NCBI GenBank assembly: GCA_023974075.1
Contig: CM043787.1
Span: forward strand, 41,057,668-41,121,667
DNA length: 64,000 nucleotides
Source of the DNA: Chaenocephalus aceratus
Lineage: Eukaryota; Chordata; Actinopteri; Perciformes; Channichthyidae
Reading direction: 5' to 3'
Part shown: one piece after another, positions 26,901 through 37,130 of the stretch
How the letters are laid out: each line of letters opens with the position of its first letter
Numbering within the stretch: the first letter of the stretch is position 1
Notes under the pieces: model-generated
The model's input: the letters and a program-made list of their open reading frames with translations, nothing else
Databases searched by the model: none
What the model was told of the DNA's origin: nothing
Translations under genes and position numbers: made by a program

Positions 26901-27826
26901 TCTTGTGTGACATTGAGGGTGTGCTGTTGGCAGAGCAATCTTATTTCAGTCTTACCATGGTCCCACCACTGCCTAAGACTGCTAAAATCTCCCTTCCTCT
27001 GCCTAAAAACACTCCAGAAATAAATAAGGGCCTCTTTAAAATGTTTATCAAATGTTAAAACCGAGTTAAAATGCCAATATGCACTTCTGGGTAAAACATT
27101 TCTAATAAAAACATTACATAAAAGCAAAGAGTGATCCGTAAAACCAGCAGGTGATATGCTGCACATTTTAAAAATATTAAAATGATGCTTAAAACAATAA
27201 AAACGATCTAGTCTAGCTGATGAGATTCTATTCTCTCTGATGTGGGACCAGGTGTACTGCCTGGTGTCTGCGTGCATCCTTCTCCATACATCCACCAAGC
27301 CGTGGGAGTGGACCAGCTGCCTCAGAGCATGCTGGGATGCTGGATGCGGCTCTGCATGGTTGCGATCCAAAGATGCATTTTCTGTACAATTAAAATCCCC
27401 ACCCAAGAATAAAAAATCCTCCGTGGCACAACCGTTTAAAACATCGTTAACTTTGAGTAAAAACAGCTTCCTCTCTGTACCGTTTGTTGGAGCATACACA
27501 TTTACAAAAACAGCTGTAAAAAGGTCAAACCGTGCTTTTATTAAAAGCAACCTCCCATTGATAAAATGCTCGACCTCCAGTGAGACAGGACTAAAAGACT
27601 TGGAGAGGAGGAAGCCCACCCCCCAACTAAGAGAGGTGTTGTGGCTTAAAATGACTTCCCCCTCCCACTCCTTTCTCCAGTCCGTCTCATTAAAAATGTC
27701 GCTGTGCGTCTCTTGTAAAAAGAGGACATCGATATTTTTTATTTTTGCAGTCTGAAATATTAAAGCCCTCTTTCTTTCCTCTCTGGCTCCATTTACATTT
27801 AAACTTCCCACTCTAAAAGTATCCAT
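23928..27826 (-). pseudogene. Tx1 LINE ORF2p: endonuclease, reverse transcriptase, C-terminal motif; one stop, one frameshift
   Basis: Start chosen at the Met of MDTFRVGSLNVNG (27826); codons upstream to 27898 overlap ORF1 and look unrelated. The APE endonuclease occupies about residues 1-240, with Asn10, Glu39 in FLQETHS, GGDFNCTEN and the TDHSLLL histidine motif. An in-frame TAA at 26519-26521 breaks the linker between endonuclease and RT; the frame resumes directly. RT motifs follow: GIDGLSAEFYK, WRPVSLLCVDYKLLSK, SLDQEKAFDR, RQGCALSGMLYALSLEP, and the catalytic YADD at 25727-25738. Then come a thumb region and a C-terminal CPFCG. Near 24335 a one-base shift moves the reading into the frame that ends at 23928 (HVFTECKRLTGFF, then a Trp- and Lys-rich C-terminus). 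Expected product about 1,300 residues. It cannot make a full protein as it stands. Confidence 0.88.
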
Positions 27827-27866
27827 TTCGAGTGAGATGTTAAAAGCAAAAATAAAAACAAATAAA

Positions 27867-29631
27867 TTAAACACAGACATCGAGGTTTTTAAAATCAACG
27901 CTGCCCATTTGCTTCCTCACTTTTGTAACAATTCTTTTTAGTCTGTATATTTCCAGCTCATCCAGGACAGACTGCTCTTTCCGGCTCATGTGGAGTCTTG
28001 CTGAGGCACAGAAAACTGACAAATCTGGGAAATATTCTTCTATGATCACATTATGTTGGTTTTTTGTCTGCACCAGGTAATTTTTTATCATTTCGGCAGA
28101 GTACATTTTTTTGTGTTGGCTACTGCTCATAAAACCTGGCACATCACTGCTGTCAGACACACAATCATCCCAACTCTCATCCGCCTGTTCTTGCTCTCTT
28201 TCTTCCTTTCCCTCACTCACTACTTTAATGCTTTTTGCAACGGTTGGTACATCCTTTTTACTTCTCCTGCGTTTAGTAGCAGTCTTTTTCTTATTTATCA
28301 TTTCTGTTGCAACCTCCTCTTCCTCCATTTCAGCAACCTCCACCTGCTCACCCCATGTTTTCCTCTCCTCTCTTGTTTTGTCCAAATGTGTTTCCATATC
28401 TTCCTCCTGTGTTTTACTGACTGTGCCTACATTTTCTTTTGCCAAATCACCTTGTGGTTCATTGATTATTCCAGGTTTTTTTTCACCAGTTGTATTTGTT
28501 TTTTTATCTTTTTTTCTCCCATCACCCTTTTCTTCTGCTTCACACAAAACCACCACCTCATTTTCCTGGACATAATCACCCACACCCACACTCTGTGCAA
28601 CACCACCGCACTGCAAGCCGGGCACAGCAGCAGAACCGCGCTGTCCAGCGCGCCCCCGCCCGCCCCGCGTCCGAGACGGCACATCGCGCGCCACCGCCGA
28701 CTGCTCAGGAGCAGCGTTGCTGTCAGCAGCAGCGGCCGCCTCTGGAGGGGGGCCCTCTACCACCGTAGCGGCCGCGTCAGCGGCCGCCACCGTGGGTGAC
28801 ACCCCTCCCTCAGCAGCAGCCACCTGCTGCTCCATTACAACCGGCGCACCGGCCGCCGGCGCGGCAGTCCGCCTCGGCGCAGCCACGGGCGGCCGCGGGC
28901 GGCCCCGGCGCAGCGGTGGACGACCCCGCCGCTGACACGTTGGACGGCCCAGCCTGCGGGTCATCCGGACCAGGCGGAGCCGGATCCCCGCGCCTCGGAC
29001 AGGCATTCATGGTGTGCCCCTCCTCCCCGCAACCAAAACACTTCATAACTGATGATGTTGCAAAAATCACATAGTCATAATCATCTACTTTAACGTAAAA
29101 ACGGAGGTTAAGCTCCGCATTCCGATTGTTCAGTATCATATACACTTGTCTGCGGTGAGACACTACGTGTTTCAGTAACTGAGACTTACATCCAGACAGC
29201 ATCTTTTTTACGGGAGAAACAAGTTTCCCGTGTCTGGACAGTTCTCTACTGAGGAACTCATCAGTTATGAAGGGAGGGATATTAGACAGTACAACTTTGG
29301 TTGCGGGAAGCATCAGCGGCTGTACTTGAACAAACATTTCTCTCACCACGATGCCCGTCTCGATGACGCGGTTCGCCTTCTCCACCTGATCCAGAAAGAT
29401 CACCACTGCGCTGTTCATCCGCGCCAGGGACTTAATGCTGCTGTGCCCGACCTTCTCTCCCACAGCCAGCCCGATCTCCTCCACCGTGCATGGGAAGCCG
29501 GCTGCGATTTTAATGCCGTGCTTCCTCGTGAGTTTGGCAAACTCTCCATTTACCATGGCGTCAGACGCCGGCCGGCGAGACACCGGCAGGAGAAGCCCAC
29601 AAAACACCCCAAAAACACCACCAAAAAGCAC
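27867..29631 (-). pseudogene. Tx1 LINE ORF1p, RNA-binding protein, frame broken
   Basis: ORF1p binds the element RNA to form the retrotransposition particle. The N-terminal part (from the Met at 29631 or the likelier Met at 29556) has a putative RNA-binding fold region and then a zinc knuckle CFGCGEEGHTMNAC (CX2CX4HX4C). After the knuckle the frame ends in GC-rich sequence at 28810. The natural continuation lies in another frame, joining somewhere within about 28840-28940. It reads through Ala/Pro/Arg-rich, then Lys/Glu-rich acidic-basic stretches (TKRRRSKKDV, DESWDDCVSDSSD) to a stop at 27867. The break is most simply a small indel in GC-rich DNA. The ORF1 stop is 40 bp upstream of the probable ORF2 start. 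Overall length of about 560-590 residues suits Tx1-group ORF1 proteins. Confidence 0.8.
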
Positions 29632-29770
29632 GAAAAGTACAGAAAATCAAAACCACCACCGATAAACTATATTAAATAAACACCCATTACACAAAAATAA
29701 ACGGAAAATATAACGAAAAAAGTCTCGCTCTTCTCTTTCTGTCACACTCCAACAACTCCCAGCATGCACC

Positions 29771-29810
29771 AGAAGAAGAAGAAGAAGAAGAAGAAGAAGA
29801 AGAAGAAGAC
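29771..29810. repeat. (GAA)n tract, 5' flank of the Tx1 LINE
   Basis: About 40 bases of GAA repeat ending in the same GAC as the left tract, immediately followed by unique hAT sequence AGCCGTCTTTG. On the LINE strand this is TTC repeat directly upstream of the element. It accounts for the poly-lysine and poly-leucine open frames in this spot. Confidence 0.95.
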
Positions 29811-29814
29811 AGCC

Positions 29815-30160
29815 GTCTTTGTTACCCCAAACACGCCACCCCTCGGCGGCCCGCAAGTGCCAGAGGACCTCTGCAAAACAGAGCCTGCCCAGGTATATTT
29901 AAAAAAGTACCCAACTCGCCTGTACAGTGGGGTTAGGTGCTCATTTTGCAGCTCATGGTTTCAAAACAGAGATTGGCTGGAATATTCATGTAAAAAAGAT
30001 GCCATCTTCTGCTATGCATGAAGACATTTCGGTTCAAGTAAGTCAGATGCCTTCACCACAACTGGCTACAACAACTGGCGCCATGCTCTTATAGGCTATA
30101 CGTGATAAGGGACTGGGAAGGCATGAATCAAGCAAAGAGCACATAGATCCATAGATCTCT
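29815..30160 (+). pseudogene. hAT transposase TTF-type zinc finger remnant
   Basis: The plus strand encodes a decayed TTF-type (ZMYM1-like) zinc-finger region, which in complete hAT transposases binds the transposon ends. Visible landmarks are CSFCSSWFQNRDWLEYSCKKDAIFC, given here as separate motifs: RCSFC, WFQNRDWLEYS, KDAIFCYA, then RHF, DAFTTTGYNNWRHAL and, in another frame, GRHESSKEH. The TGA at 30019-30021 stands where the second finger cysteine is expected. A frameshift between about 30095 and 30115 separates the final His-containing part. The catalytic RNase H-like and hATC regions are gone. Confidence 0.72.
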
Positions 30161-30387
30161 TCATGTTGCTCTCAAAGTGCACCAGATTGATGGTTTTAAC
30201 TTCAATATTTAAAAAAAAAATCTTCCCGGGGGAGCATGCCCCCGGACCCCCCCAGAGGAGGTGTTGACCCCCATAGAGGGTGTTCGGTCCATTCCCCACT
30301 TATAAAAATAGCATTTTACCACTGCACCCTCTCTAATCTCAGATGCACCCTTAGTCATTTTGTTCTGGAACCGGGCCTGGGGATGGA

Positions 30388-31054
30388 GGAGGAGGATAAA
30401 GATAGTAATGGCAGTAAAAACATGGCTGAGCACCTGCCCACAAAAGATGGCTGCCAGCTAATAAAGCAACTCTACTGCTCACCGCTGCCTCGTAAATCCA
30501 TGTGTTCTGCTGTAGGCTTTACAGCGATGTAAAAGGAACGTTTGACAAAAAAGTTAATTTATGAGTGATGCAAACATGCATATGCTGTTAGTTATAGTTT
30601 TTATAGTTATAACAAGCTTATACATTTGTAGTGATTTGGTTGCTCATGTTACAGTGCTAAGACAATATCCTTCATGTGATTTGTTAAAGCTCTCATTCAC
30701 AACTAACCAGAGCAGGAGCAAGTCACTACGGTGAATTTATGACCGAGCTGCTGGTCAATTCTCTCATGAGTTTTACGCTAAAGTGCCTTCAAATCGTTTT
30801 TGGCATCAAACATTAGTGGCTGCTCACGAAAATAAAGCCACATTACACCCATTTTGGATCAAATTACCTTCAGGGCCCAGTTTTCATGTAATTTGATGTT
30901 TAAGTCCCTACTTGGTCAGAACTGAGTAGCTTTTATGACTGAGCTGGTTATTAAAGAAAGTAAAAATCAAACATGTTCACGTTTAATTCTCCTTGGTGGC
31001 TTGTTTCAGGACAAAATCTTTGACAGAGTACTTTCAGGAGGAAGAGGAGGATAT
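30388..31054. other. No gene seen between two hAT elements
   Basis: About 670 bases of moderately AT-rich DNA without recognisable coding, RNA or repeat structure, apart from a GGAGGA-rich start. Confidence 0.5.
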
Positions 31055-31062
31055 GTAAGTAG

Positions 31063-32233
31063 TAGGGCTGAACGATATACCGTGTCATGGCGATAACCGC
31101 GATATGCGCATGCGCGATATTCACACCTCAGGGACGTGCGGTTTTATTTTTTTAAATGCTAACGCACTTTAGCACAGAATTCAAAATAAAGATACCCTTA
31201 TCGAATATATACTTATCGAAACTGCACATACAATATATCCGATTAAAGCTGAGACTCCACAGATTATTTAAGTATAGTATTCTAAGCGATCCGATCTCGC
31301 GACAGGGGAAGCAAACACAGACATCACAACACGTACCTTTACGGAGCTTTTACGGGAGATCGTCTCACTGTAGCTGTCAATCTGATCAAAAGACGTGTTC
31401 AATGGCATTAAAACGAGAAAAAACGCGGCTGAATCGGTTGATCCAAAGGTTAATAATGTATGCAGCTTCCGGTTTTGGCTACGCGTCACTCTCACTCCTT
31501 ATTTGGTAATGTGTGTGTATTAGACTGCCGCATAGCCAAGACCGGAAGCAGCAGCCACTCTGGTGTCTACCATTAGCAGCTAACTTTTGTGCTCCGATCT
31601 TTACATCAAAATGGAATTATGGATTATAAACAATTGCTTCAAAGCCACAGATACATTATTAACCTATGGATTAACCTATTCAGCCGCGTTCTTTCTCGTT
31701 TTAATGCCATTGAACACGTCTTTTGATCAGATTGACAGCTACGGTGAGACGATCTCCCCTAGAAGCTCCGTAAAGGTACGTGTTGTGATGTCTGTGTTTG
31801 CTTCCCCTGTCGCGAGTTCGGATGACTCAGTGATGATACAATATAGCTAAATAATCTGTGGAACCTCAGCTTTAATCGGATATCTTGTATGTGCAGCTAC
31901 GATAAGTAATAAGGGTACTTTTGTCTTGAGTTCTGTGCCAAAGGCCGTTAGCATTTTTCGCTCAGCGGTCATTTAGATGCTTCTTATGAGACTTGTGTTT
32001 TGTTTTGGTAAAAATGGTTTGTATCGTCAATTAGCTGAGATTATTTCCGTTAATCTGGTATAACACATTAATAGGTTCTTAAATATTAAGATCCCCTGAG
32101 ACACAGTGTCGTGAAAAAAAAAGTAAAGTACCCGCCGGGACCTTGGGGCTTAACAGGTTAAAAAACCCGCAATATATATCGCAGGGGAACAAAAAACCGC
32201 AATGTCAGATTTTTTCAATACCGTGCAGCCCTA
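31063..32233. mobile_element. hAT element with long internal foldback
   Basis: Begins TAGGGCTGAACGATATACCG and ends with the inverse of TAGGGCTGCACGGTATTG. Flanks are identical GTAAGTAG octamers at 31055-31062 and 32234-32241. The interior is dominated by a large inverted repeat (31158-31487 against 31528-31951). Subterminal CGATAT/GCGATAT words occur at both ends, as in common fish hAT MITEs. No transposase domain is recognised. Confidence 0.9.
31158..31951. repeat. Imperfect inverted repeat, arms of more than 300 bp
   Basis: The left arm (about 31158-31487) and right arm (about 31528-31951) are reverse complements with scattered mismatches. An extra block of roughly 80 bp lies in the right arm around 31555-31640. 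Shared landmarks are GTACCTTTACGGAGCTTTTA and its partner GAAGCTCCGTAAAGGTAC, GATCAAAAGACGTGTTCAAT and its partner ATTGAACACGTCTTTTGATC, and the AGCTTCCGGTTTTGGCTA pair near the loop. Because of the symmetry, the same short peptide (FFLVLMPLNTSFDQIDSY) is open on both strands. A transcript across this segment could fold into a long hairpin. Confidence 0.9.
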
Positions 32234-32512
32234 GTAAGTAGGGTCAGGAACGTGCACCCATACTTACTGAGCCTTGTCTGATTTGCTGATATGGTTACAT
32301 CGCAGTGAGGTCTTTAGTTATCTAACTGTTTTTCTTTGGTAAAAGCTTTAACCAATTATTGCCATAATTGGACCTTAATGCTGCACAGAAAGGGAACATT
32401 TTCATTGCATAATTACATGATGTGCACCTGATAACACTTCACCTTGGTCATGTAGGATTTTTAAGTACTTTTCACAATGTTGTGTATGCCAGATGAATGC
32501 AGTTTGATCATT

Positions 32513-32565
32513 TTTTATTTAATCTTTATTTAACCAGATAAAAGCATTGAGATACAATCAAATGT
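32513..32565 (-). repeat. Retroposon 3'-tail-like fragment
   Basis: On the minus strand this reads as a CTCAATGC..TTTTATCTGGTTAAATAAAGATT type tail, split here into CTCAATGCTTTTATCTGG and TTAAATAAAG. It matches the style of the tail at 34100-34216 and is a common 3' end of fish retroposons. Only the tail is visible. Confidence 0.4.
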
Positions 32566-34099
32566 TCAATAGACAAACAAAACCTAGAAGTAGAAAGCTT
32601 AGCCACTGGCACAAAAGTACCAAAATCCATTTCATTAAACATTTTTGAAATGAAACAACCGGCAAAACACTTTTTTTATGTGTTTTAATAGATTCATGTT
32701 TTTTTTTAACATGAAAGCCAGTTTCAAATTATTAAATGATTAACTTTAGCTTCATATGACCAAAACTAGCATTACAGAGTAAATATCCTCTCTGTATCAT
32801 TACTAATTTCATGAAACAATGTTATGTTTTGTTATAATTTTTGGGGAGTCAGGAACATACTATAAACATGTTTGTAACAAAGAGACCTGGTCAATGTATT
32901 ATGTAAGTGTATATGTATATATTGTATTGATAATGATCACCATTTTCTAAATTAGATACAGAAAATTCAAATCTTACAAAATAACCATATAGACTTGTAC
33001 CATTGGGGGGGGGAATTACAGGCTGAATATGTGCATGTGAAGCCAACAGTGTTAACGGTTGATTGCTGACTAGCATGGATGATACCAAGATACAAAATAT
33101 CAAAGGTCTTTTGTGTAATTACACAACTAAAATAATAAATAAATGAAGTGAAGTGACATTTGTTAAATATTTCAAGTAAAGAACTTGTTGATTGACCAAT
33201 AAGGCAAGTTTATTTTATATTTATACATTTATAAATAAGGTCAATTGTAAAGGCAATGGAAGAAATACATTTTCAAGTGCAGTTTAGGTCCTAATAACAA
33301 AAAAACACATCTATTACTGATATTCTACATAGAGTATCATTATGTTTTTACAGCACCATTTTATTGCATGTCTGATATACTGCTGTATAGCTCCTATCAG
33401 CTATTGGGTATATAGTTAGAGAAGCACTGATGTCATGTTTGGCTTCATTCCTTTCAGTGAAAAATGAAAATGCACGTGTTCAGAGACTTTATAAAGTAGC
33501 AAGCACATTTTTCCAAGATTAACTTGGTCATAATAAATATACTACTTGTTCAGTGGCCTGTAAAACTACTGTTTCCACATTTCTTGATCATCAGGTGGCA
33601 CAGACAGCTGTGAGGGAATGAGCTGAAAAGAAGCCAGGACAATATCATACTCACAGTAATAGATCCATGGGGGGGGGGAAAGGCTTGTGAAAGTGGTGGA
33701 GGGGAAAAACAGATGAGGAATACAGAACAGAAGAACACGATAAGAGACGAAAGAGAGCATGAATATTAAATGAGTAAGACATATCCATGTTGTACTTCAG
33801 TTGTGAGTTGGTTGAGTTGAGATTGAAGAACATAGTAGATGTGTGCAATAGAATATATTGTAAAAAGTTATATATATAGATAAAGCGCTTCACAGTCCAT
33901 TTACCAGTTCATTTCACCCTTACCCAAAATATGCACATGAGAATGAAGGGATATTATTTTATTCATCAAGTGTCTTGAATCGCTCAGAATCATGTCATAT
34001 TTCATTTATTTATTTATGAAGCTTCCTATAAAAAGTCAGATAGGAGGTGTTCCCCTCGGAGTGTTAACACATAGCTGTACCAGATAATTGGATACTGTA

Positions 34100-34216
34100 G
34101 GTTTTAAGATCTTGGTTCAAGCTTCAGTCAGTTGGAAGTCATCCAATATGTCTGCAGGTCACCCTTGAAAAAGAGATATTTTGATCTCAAGGGGCTTTCA
34201 CCTGGTTAAATAAAGG
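34100..34216 (+). repeat. Retroposon 3'-end fragment
   Basis: GTCTGCAGGTCACCCTTGAA followed by AAAGAGATATTTTGATCTCA and CACCTGGTTAAATAAAGG is a familiar fish LINE or SINE 3' end: a small stem (GAGAT..ATCTC) then a TTAAATAAAGG tail. The body is missing and the family cannot be named from this stretch. Confidence 0.5.
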
Positions 34217-35939
34217 CTACAAACAATGTCCTGGCTAACCATGCAAGGAATCCAAGGTGTCAGTGTGCAAAAACTACAACATGGCTTTTGTTGGAGCTTA
34301 ATTGTTTTTTTAGGAGGGGGGTTCCAAATAAAATCAGGCAAAGACATTAAATACATATAATCAAACCAGCCAATAACAACACACATATGCAGGCTACCAA
34401 CAAGGGATCCAATCCTGCTTGAAGTGGGTGTGAATGTTGGATAATTATTTTTGAGAGTAACACGACTATCACTTCTGACAGAGTTTACTTACGCTCCTCC
34501 TACGTGGTATTCAGATTTCCATGGAGTCATAATGACACCGGTCGAGTCAGTTTGATTCACGACAATATTCATTTTATTAAACACTCCTATGTCAAATTTG
34601 ACCAAACCATCCCATCCAATAGTGTTTGTTTAATTTTGAGAGAGAAGACTAAAGACATAGCCAAGTGAGAACTATCCTAAACTTCATCATCATATCAATA
34701 AAATAACATATGGGATTTGATAATAAGGACTTGACAGAAGGTCTTTGGTGACTAGACTCGCCAGGGAGATTTGTAATTGAGAGCCGTCTGAACTGAACAC
34801 CAATTGAGAGAAGTGATTACAAGGATGTATTATAATTACATTACAGGCCTAAGCATTTAAAATAATAGTCATAAAATACTGTTATTACACTTTACAGCCA
34901 ATCTAATACCTAATCTTACACCTATCATAATGTCGAACAACAACAGAAACTCATGGGTACTGAGAAGCTCTGAACAAGAAAACGAGGCCAAAGATGTAAA
35001 TGAAAGTGTATTTGGGGAGGGGATCTCCTGGGTCGAGAGATGTCTTCCAACAGTCACAAAGTAGCATGGAGGTCTCTCTGAGTCAAAATCAAAAGACAGC
35101 TGGGAGGAGGAAGAAACATGAGTGAAAGTGCTGATAAAAAAAGCCTCTGGTGGGTTTCCGTTGACCTTTTCTATATGACATAGCAAAGTTGATGTTTGTG
35201 TGAGCTGATGAAATGCTCCTGGATTAGTTTGAATGTCTGTCTTTGGAGGTGAGGGTGTTGCATAGTGCCCATAACTACAAAAGCAAATAGTTTAAGCACC
35301 ATGGTTTTATTCAACAAGATTAGAAATGTTTCAAACAAAAGATGAGTTTTGCTCAGACAAACGACAGCAGAAGGCTAATGTTAACAATTACCAACATGTG
35401 TTCTCCTTCTCTTAAACACTGTACCAAATGTGTAGCTCTCTACAGCTTCAAATCAGTTTGTCATCTCAAATGTATACGATAACATTTCAAGTTTGAACCA
35501 GATGACATTCTCAATGTTAAAGAGCCTGTGACAGCCTCCCAACAACTGTTGTGCAATGAAATATTGGGCTAGTAGTAATCTCGAACCGTCAGTTTAAAAA
35601 AGAAGGTGCGATACCGTTCCGATAAATATCAATAATTTCGTCACGTCAATGCGGGAACTCTTCACTGTGCAGCGAGAGAGCCAAACACGGACAAAGTGTG
35701 TTGTCATGCGTAGAAATTGTGAATTACTGAGTTTAGGCACGTTAATAACGTTTTAATGAAGTTGACTACAGTATATTCATATTTGTCAGTGCTTCATGTC
35801 AATTCGGCGAACATAAAAATAAATAATCGTGGTGAAGATGAGGATTAAATTAGGATTAAAAATCGGTAGTGAGAGCTGCTGAATTTCCTCCCGTCGGATG
35901 TGATATATATGAGACCTTCCTTTTTGATAAAGCTTATAG

Positions 35940-36512
35940 TTAGGGCTGATTAGATTCAGCCCCTAGTTTTGCTGATATAGGCTTAGTCTGTCGGGGGACA
36001 TCTTACTTCTTCCTTCTCTCTGTCTATACCTGTGTACCCTCATGTTCCGATGAACCCAGCTTCCCCAAATGTCTTTCTTTTTGGTGTCTATATACGCTGG
36101 GATCCGGAGTCATGGATGATCCTGCGGTCCTGTGTCCTGGATCGCGAGTGCTGGATCTTGAGTCGTGGCTGTGGTCCTGGATGGATATCCTCGTGGATTC
36201 ATCTTCCTATTATACACACATGCATTTCCAAACATTTGGACTACCTATGTTGCAAATGTATTATCTTTTCAATTTACACACGGCATCTATTGCACGTCTG
36301 TCCGTCCTGGGAGAGGGATCCCTCCTCTGTTGCTCTCCCTGAGGTTTCTCCCATTTTTCCCTTTAAACTGGGTTTTCTTTGGAAGTTTTTCCTTGTACGA
36401 TGTGAGGGTCTAAGGACAGAGGGTGTCGTATTGTCATACTGATATTCTGTACACACTGTGAAGACCACTGAGGCAAATGTAACATTTGTGATATTGGGCT
36501 ATATAAATAAAC

Positions 36513-36594
<82 letters not shown>
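35940..36594 (+). mobile_element. LINE 3' end, 5'-truncated, with (TTGA)n tail
   Basis: Plus-strand sequence with the typical fish LINE 3' UTR wording: GGGAGAGGGATCCCTCCTCT, TGAGGTTTCTCCCATTTTTC, GAGGGTCTAAGGACAGAGGG, then GTGATATTGGGCTATATAAA and a pure TTGA tail. Open frames here (for example 36032-36442) have no RT or endonuclease motif and are taken as UTR. The exact family (RTE or Rex type) is not certain. The 5' boundary near 35940 is approximate. Confidence 0.7.
36514..36594. repeat. (TTGA)n tail microsatellite
   Basis: About 80 bases of uninterrupted ATTG/TTGA repeat at the 3' end of the truncated LINE. Such tails grow by slippage after insertion. Confidence 0.97.
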
Positions 36595-36962
36595 ATAAAA
36601 ACAAATCGATTATTTTTGTAGTTGTAAACTCAAGTGGATGAAACTACATTTATTAGTGCTTTCATGTCAATTCGGCGAACATATGATACATTAAATGATC
36701 GTGAGGATGATGATTTAAAAATCATTTGTTTGAGCCGGTCTGCATTTCCTGATGAGAAAACAAACCGATGCTTTTTGTAGTTGTAGTACACCAACATGGA
36801 TTAAACGTGTGGGTTTTTTACCACAATGTTGGGGAAATTAATGGATAAAATGCACGGATTATTATTATTATTATTATTCCCACTCCGATCGGGACACTAG
36901 GTCCACCGTTTCCCCGCAGCGAGGCTCCCCCCATTGACAGTTTACGTGGGCTGGGCTGGGTG

Positions 36963-37130
36963 CAGTGGCGGACTGGCCATCGGGACGAATCCCGATGGGC
37001 CGGTACCGAAGTGGGCCGGTCGGATAAGTCACTAGCACATCTCCCACTCCCCCCATTGACAATTTACTAGCGGTACCGAAGTGGGCCGGTCGAGAGTCCC
37101 GGGATGATTTTTAGTCCCATTCCACCACTG
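36963..37130. mobile_element. Small hAT-like element
   Basis: Starts CAGTGGCGGACTGGCCATCG and ends with the inverse of CAGTGGTGGAATGGGAC. CAGTG ends are characteristic of one branch of hAT. Flanking octamers GCTGGGTG and GCTACATG match at only five of eight bases, so the duplication is weak or eroded. The motif GGTACCGAAGTGGGCCGGTC occurs twice inside, about 70 bp apart. Confidence 0.6.

Larger units (their letters stand above)
23810..29770 (-). mobile_element. Tx1-clade (L1-group) LINE, near full length, in a GAA/TTC microsatellite
   Basis: About 5.96 kb on the minus strand. It has a leader from 29770, ORF1 with a CCHC knuckle, ORF2 with endonuclease, RT and a C-terminal CPFC-type motif, a 3' UTR and a short A run (T8 at 23810-23817 on the plus strand). 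The domain order and ORF2 wording (VGSLNVNGARE, LLPKKGNLQDIKNWRPVSLL, YADDIIVF, GLKYLGVFLG) are those of the Tx1 clade. (AAG)n ending in GAC lies directly at both ends (23772-23809 and 29771-29810), so the element sits within a TTC repeat. Its coding frames carry at least one stop and two frameshifts. Confidence 0.9.
23621..30379 (+). mobile_element. hAT element with TTF-finger remnant, split by a LINE
   Basis: The ends are CAGGCCCGGTTCTACGGGGG and, inverted, CAGGCCCGGTTCCAGAACA. Identical GGGATGGA octamers flank both ends (23613-23620 and 30380-30387), which is the hAT signature. Both arms contain GGGTGCA/TGCACCCT words, and the right arm has the GGGGGAGCATGCCCCC block seen in vertebrate hAT elements. 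Removing the LINE at 23810-29770 leaves about 0.8 kb. A decayed transposase N-terminus (TTF-type zinc finger) lies in the right arm on the plus strand, so this is an internally deleted copy. The octamers survive perfectly although the LINE landed inside. Confidence 0.88.
32242..35516. other. No gene seen; AT-rich with small repeat traces
   Basis: No exon or RNA gene could be supported. Apart from the two retroposon-tail-like traces listed separately, the interval has poly-G runs at about 33006 and 33670 and otherwise unique AT-rich sequence. Confidence 0.5.

Noticed and set aside
28053..28799. 248-codon open frame on the plus strand
   Set aside because: It is the antisense of the Tx1 ORF1 C-terminal half; its Phe/Leu/Ser-rich content mirrors the Lys/Glu-rich sense strand.
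29764..29808. Poly-lysine or poly-leucine coding segment
   Set aside because: It is the GAA/TTC microsatellite at the LINE junction, not part of a protein domain.
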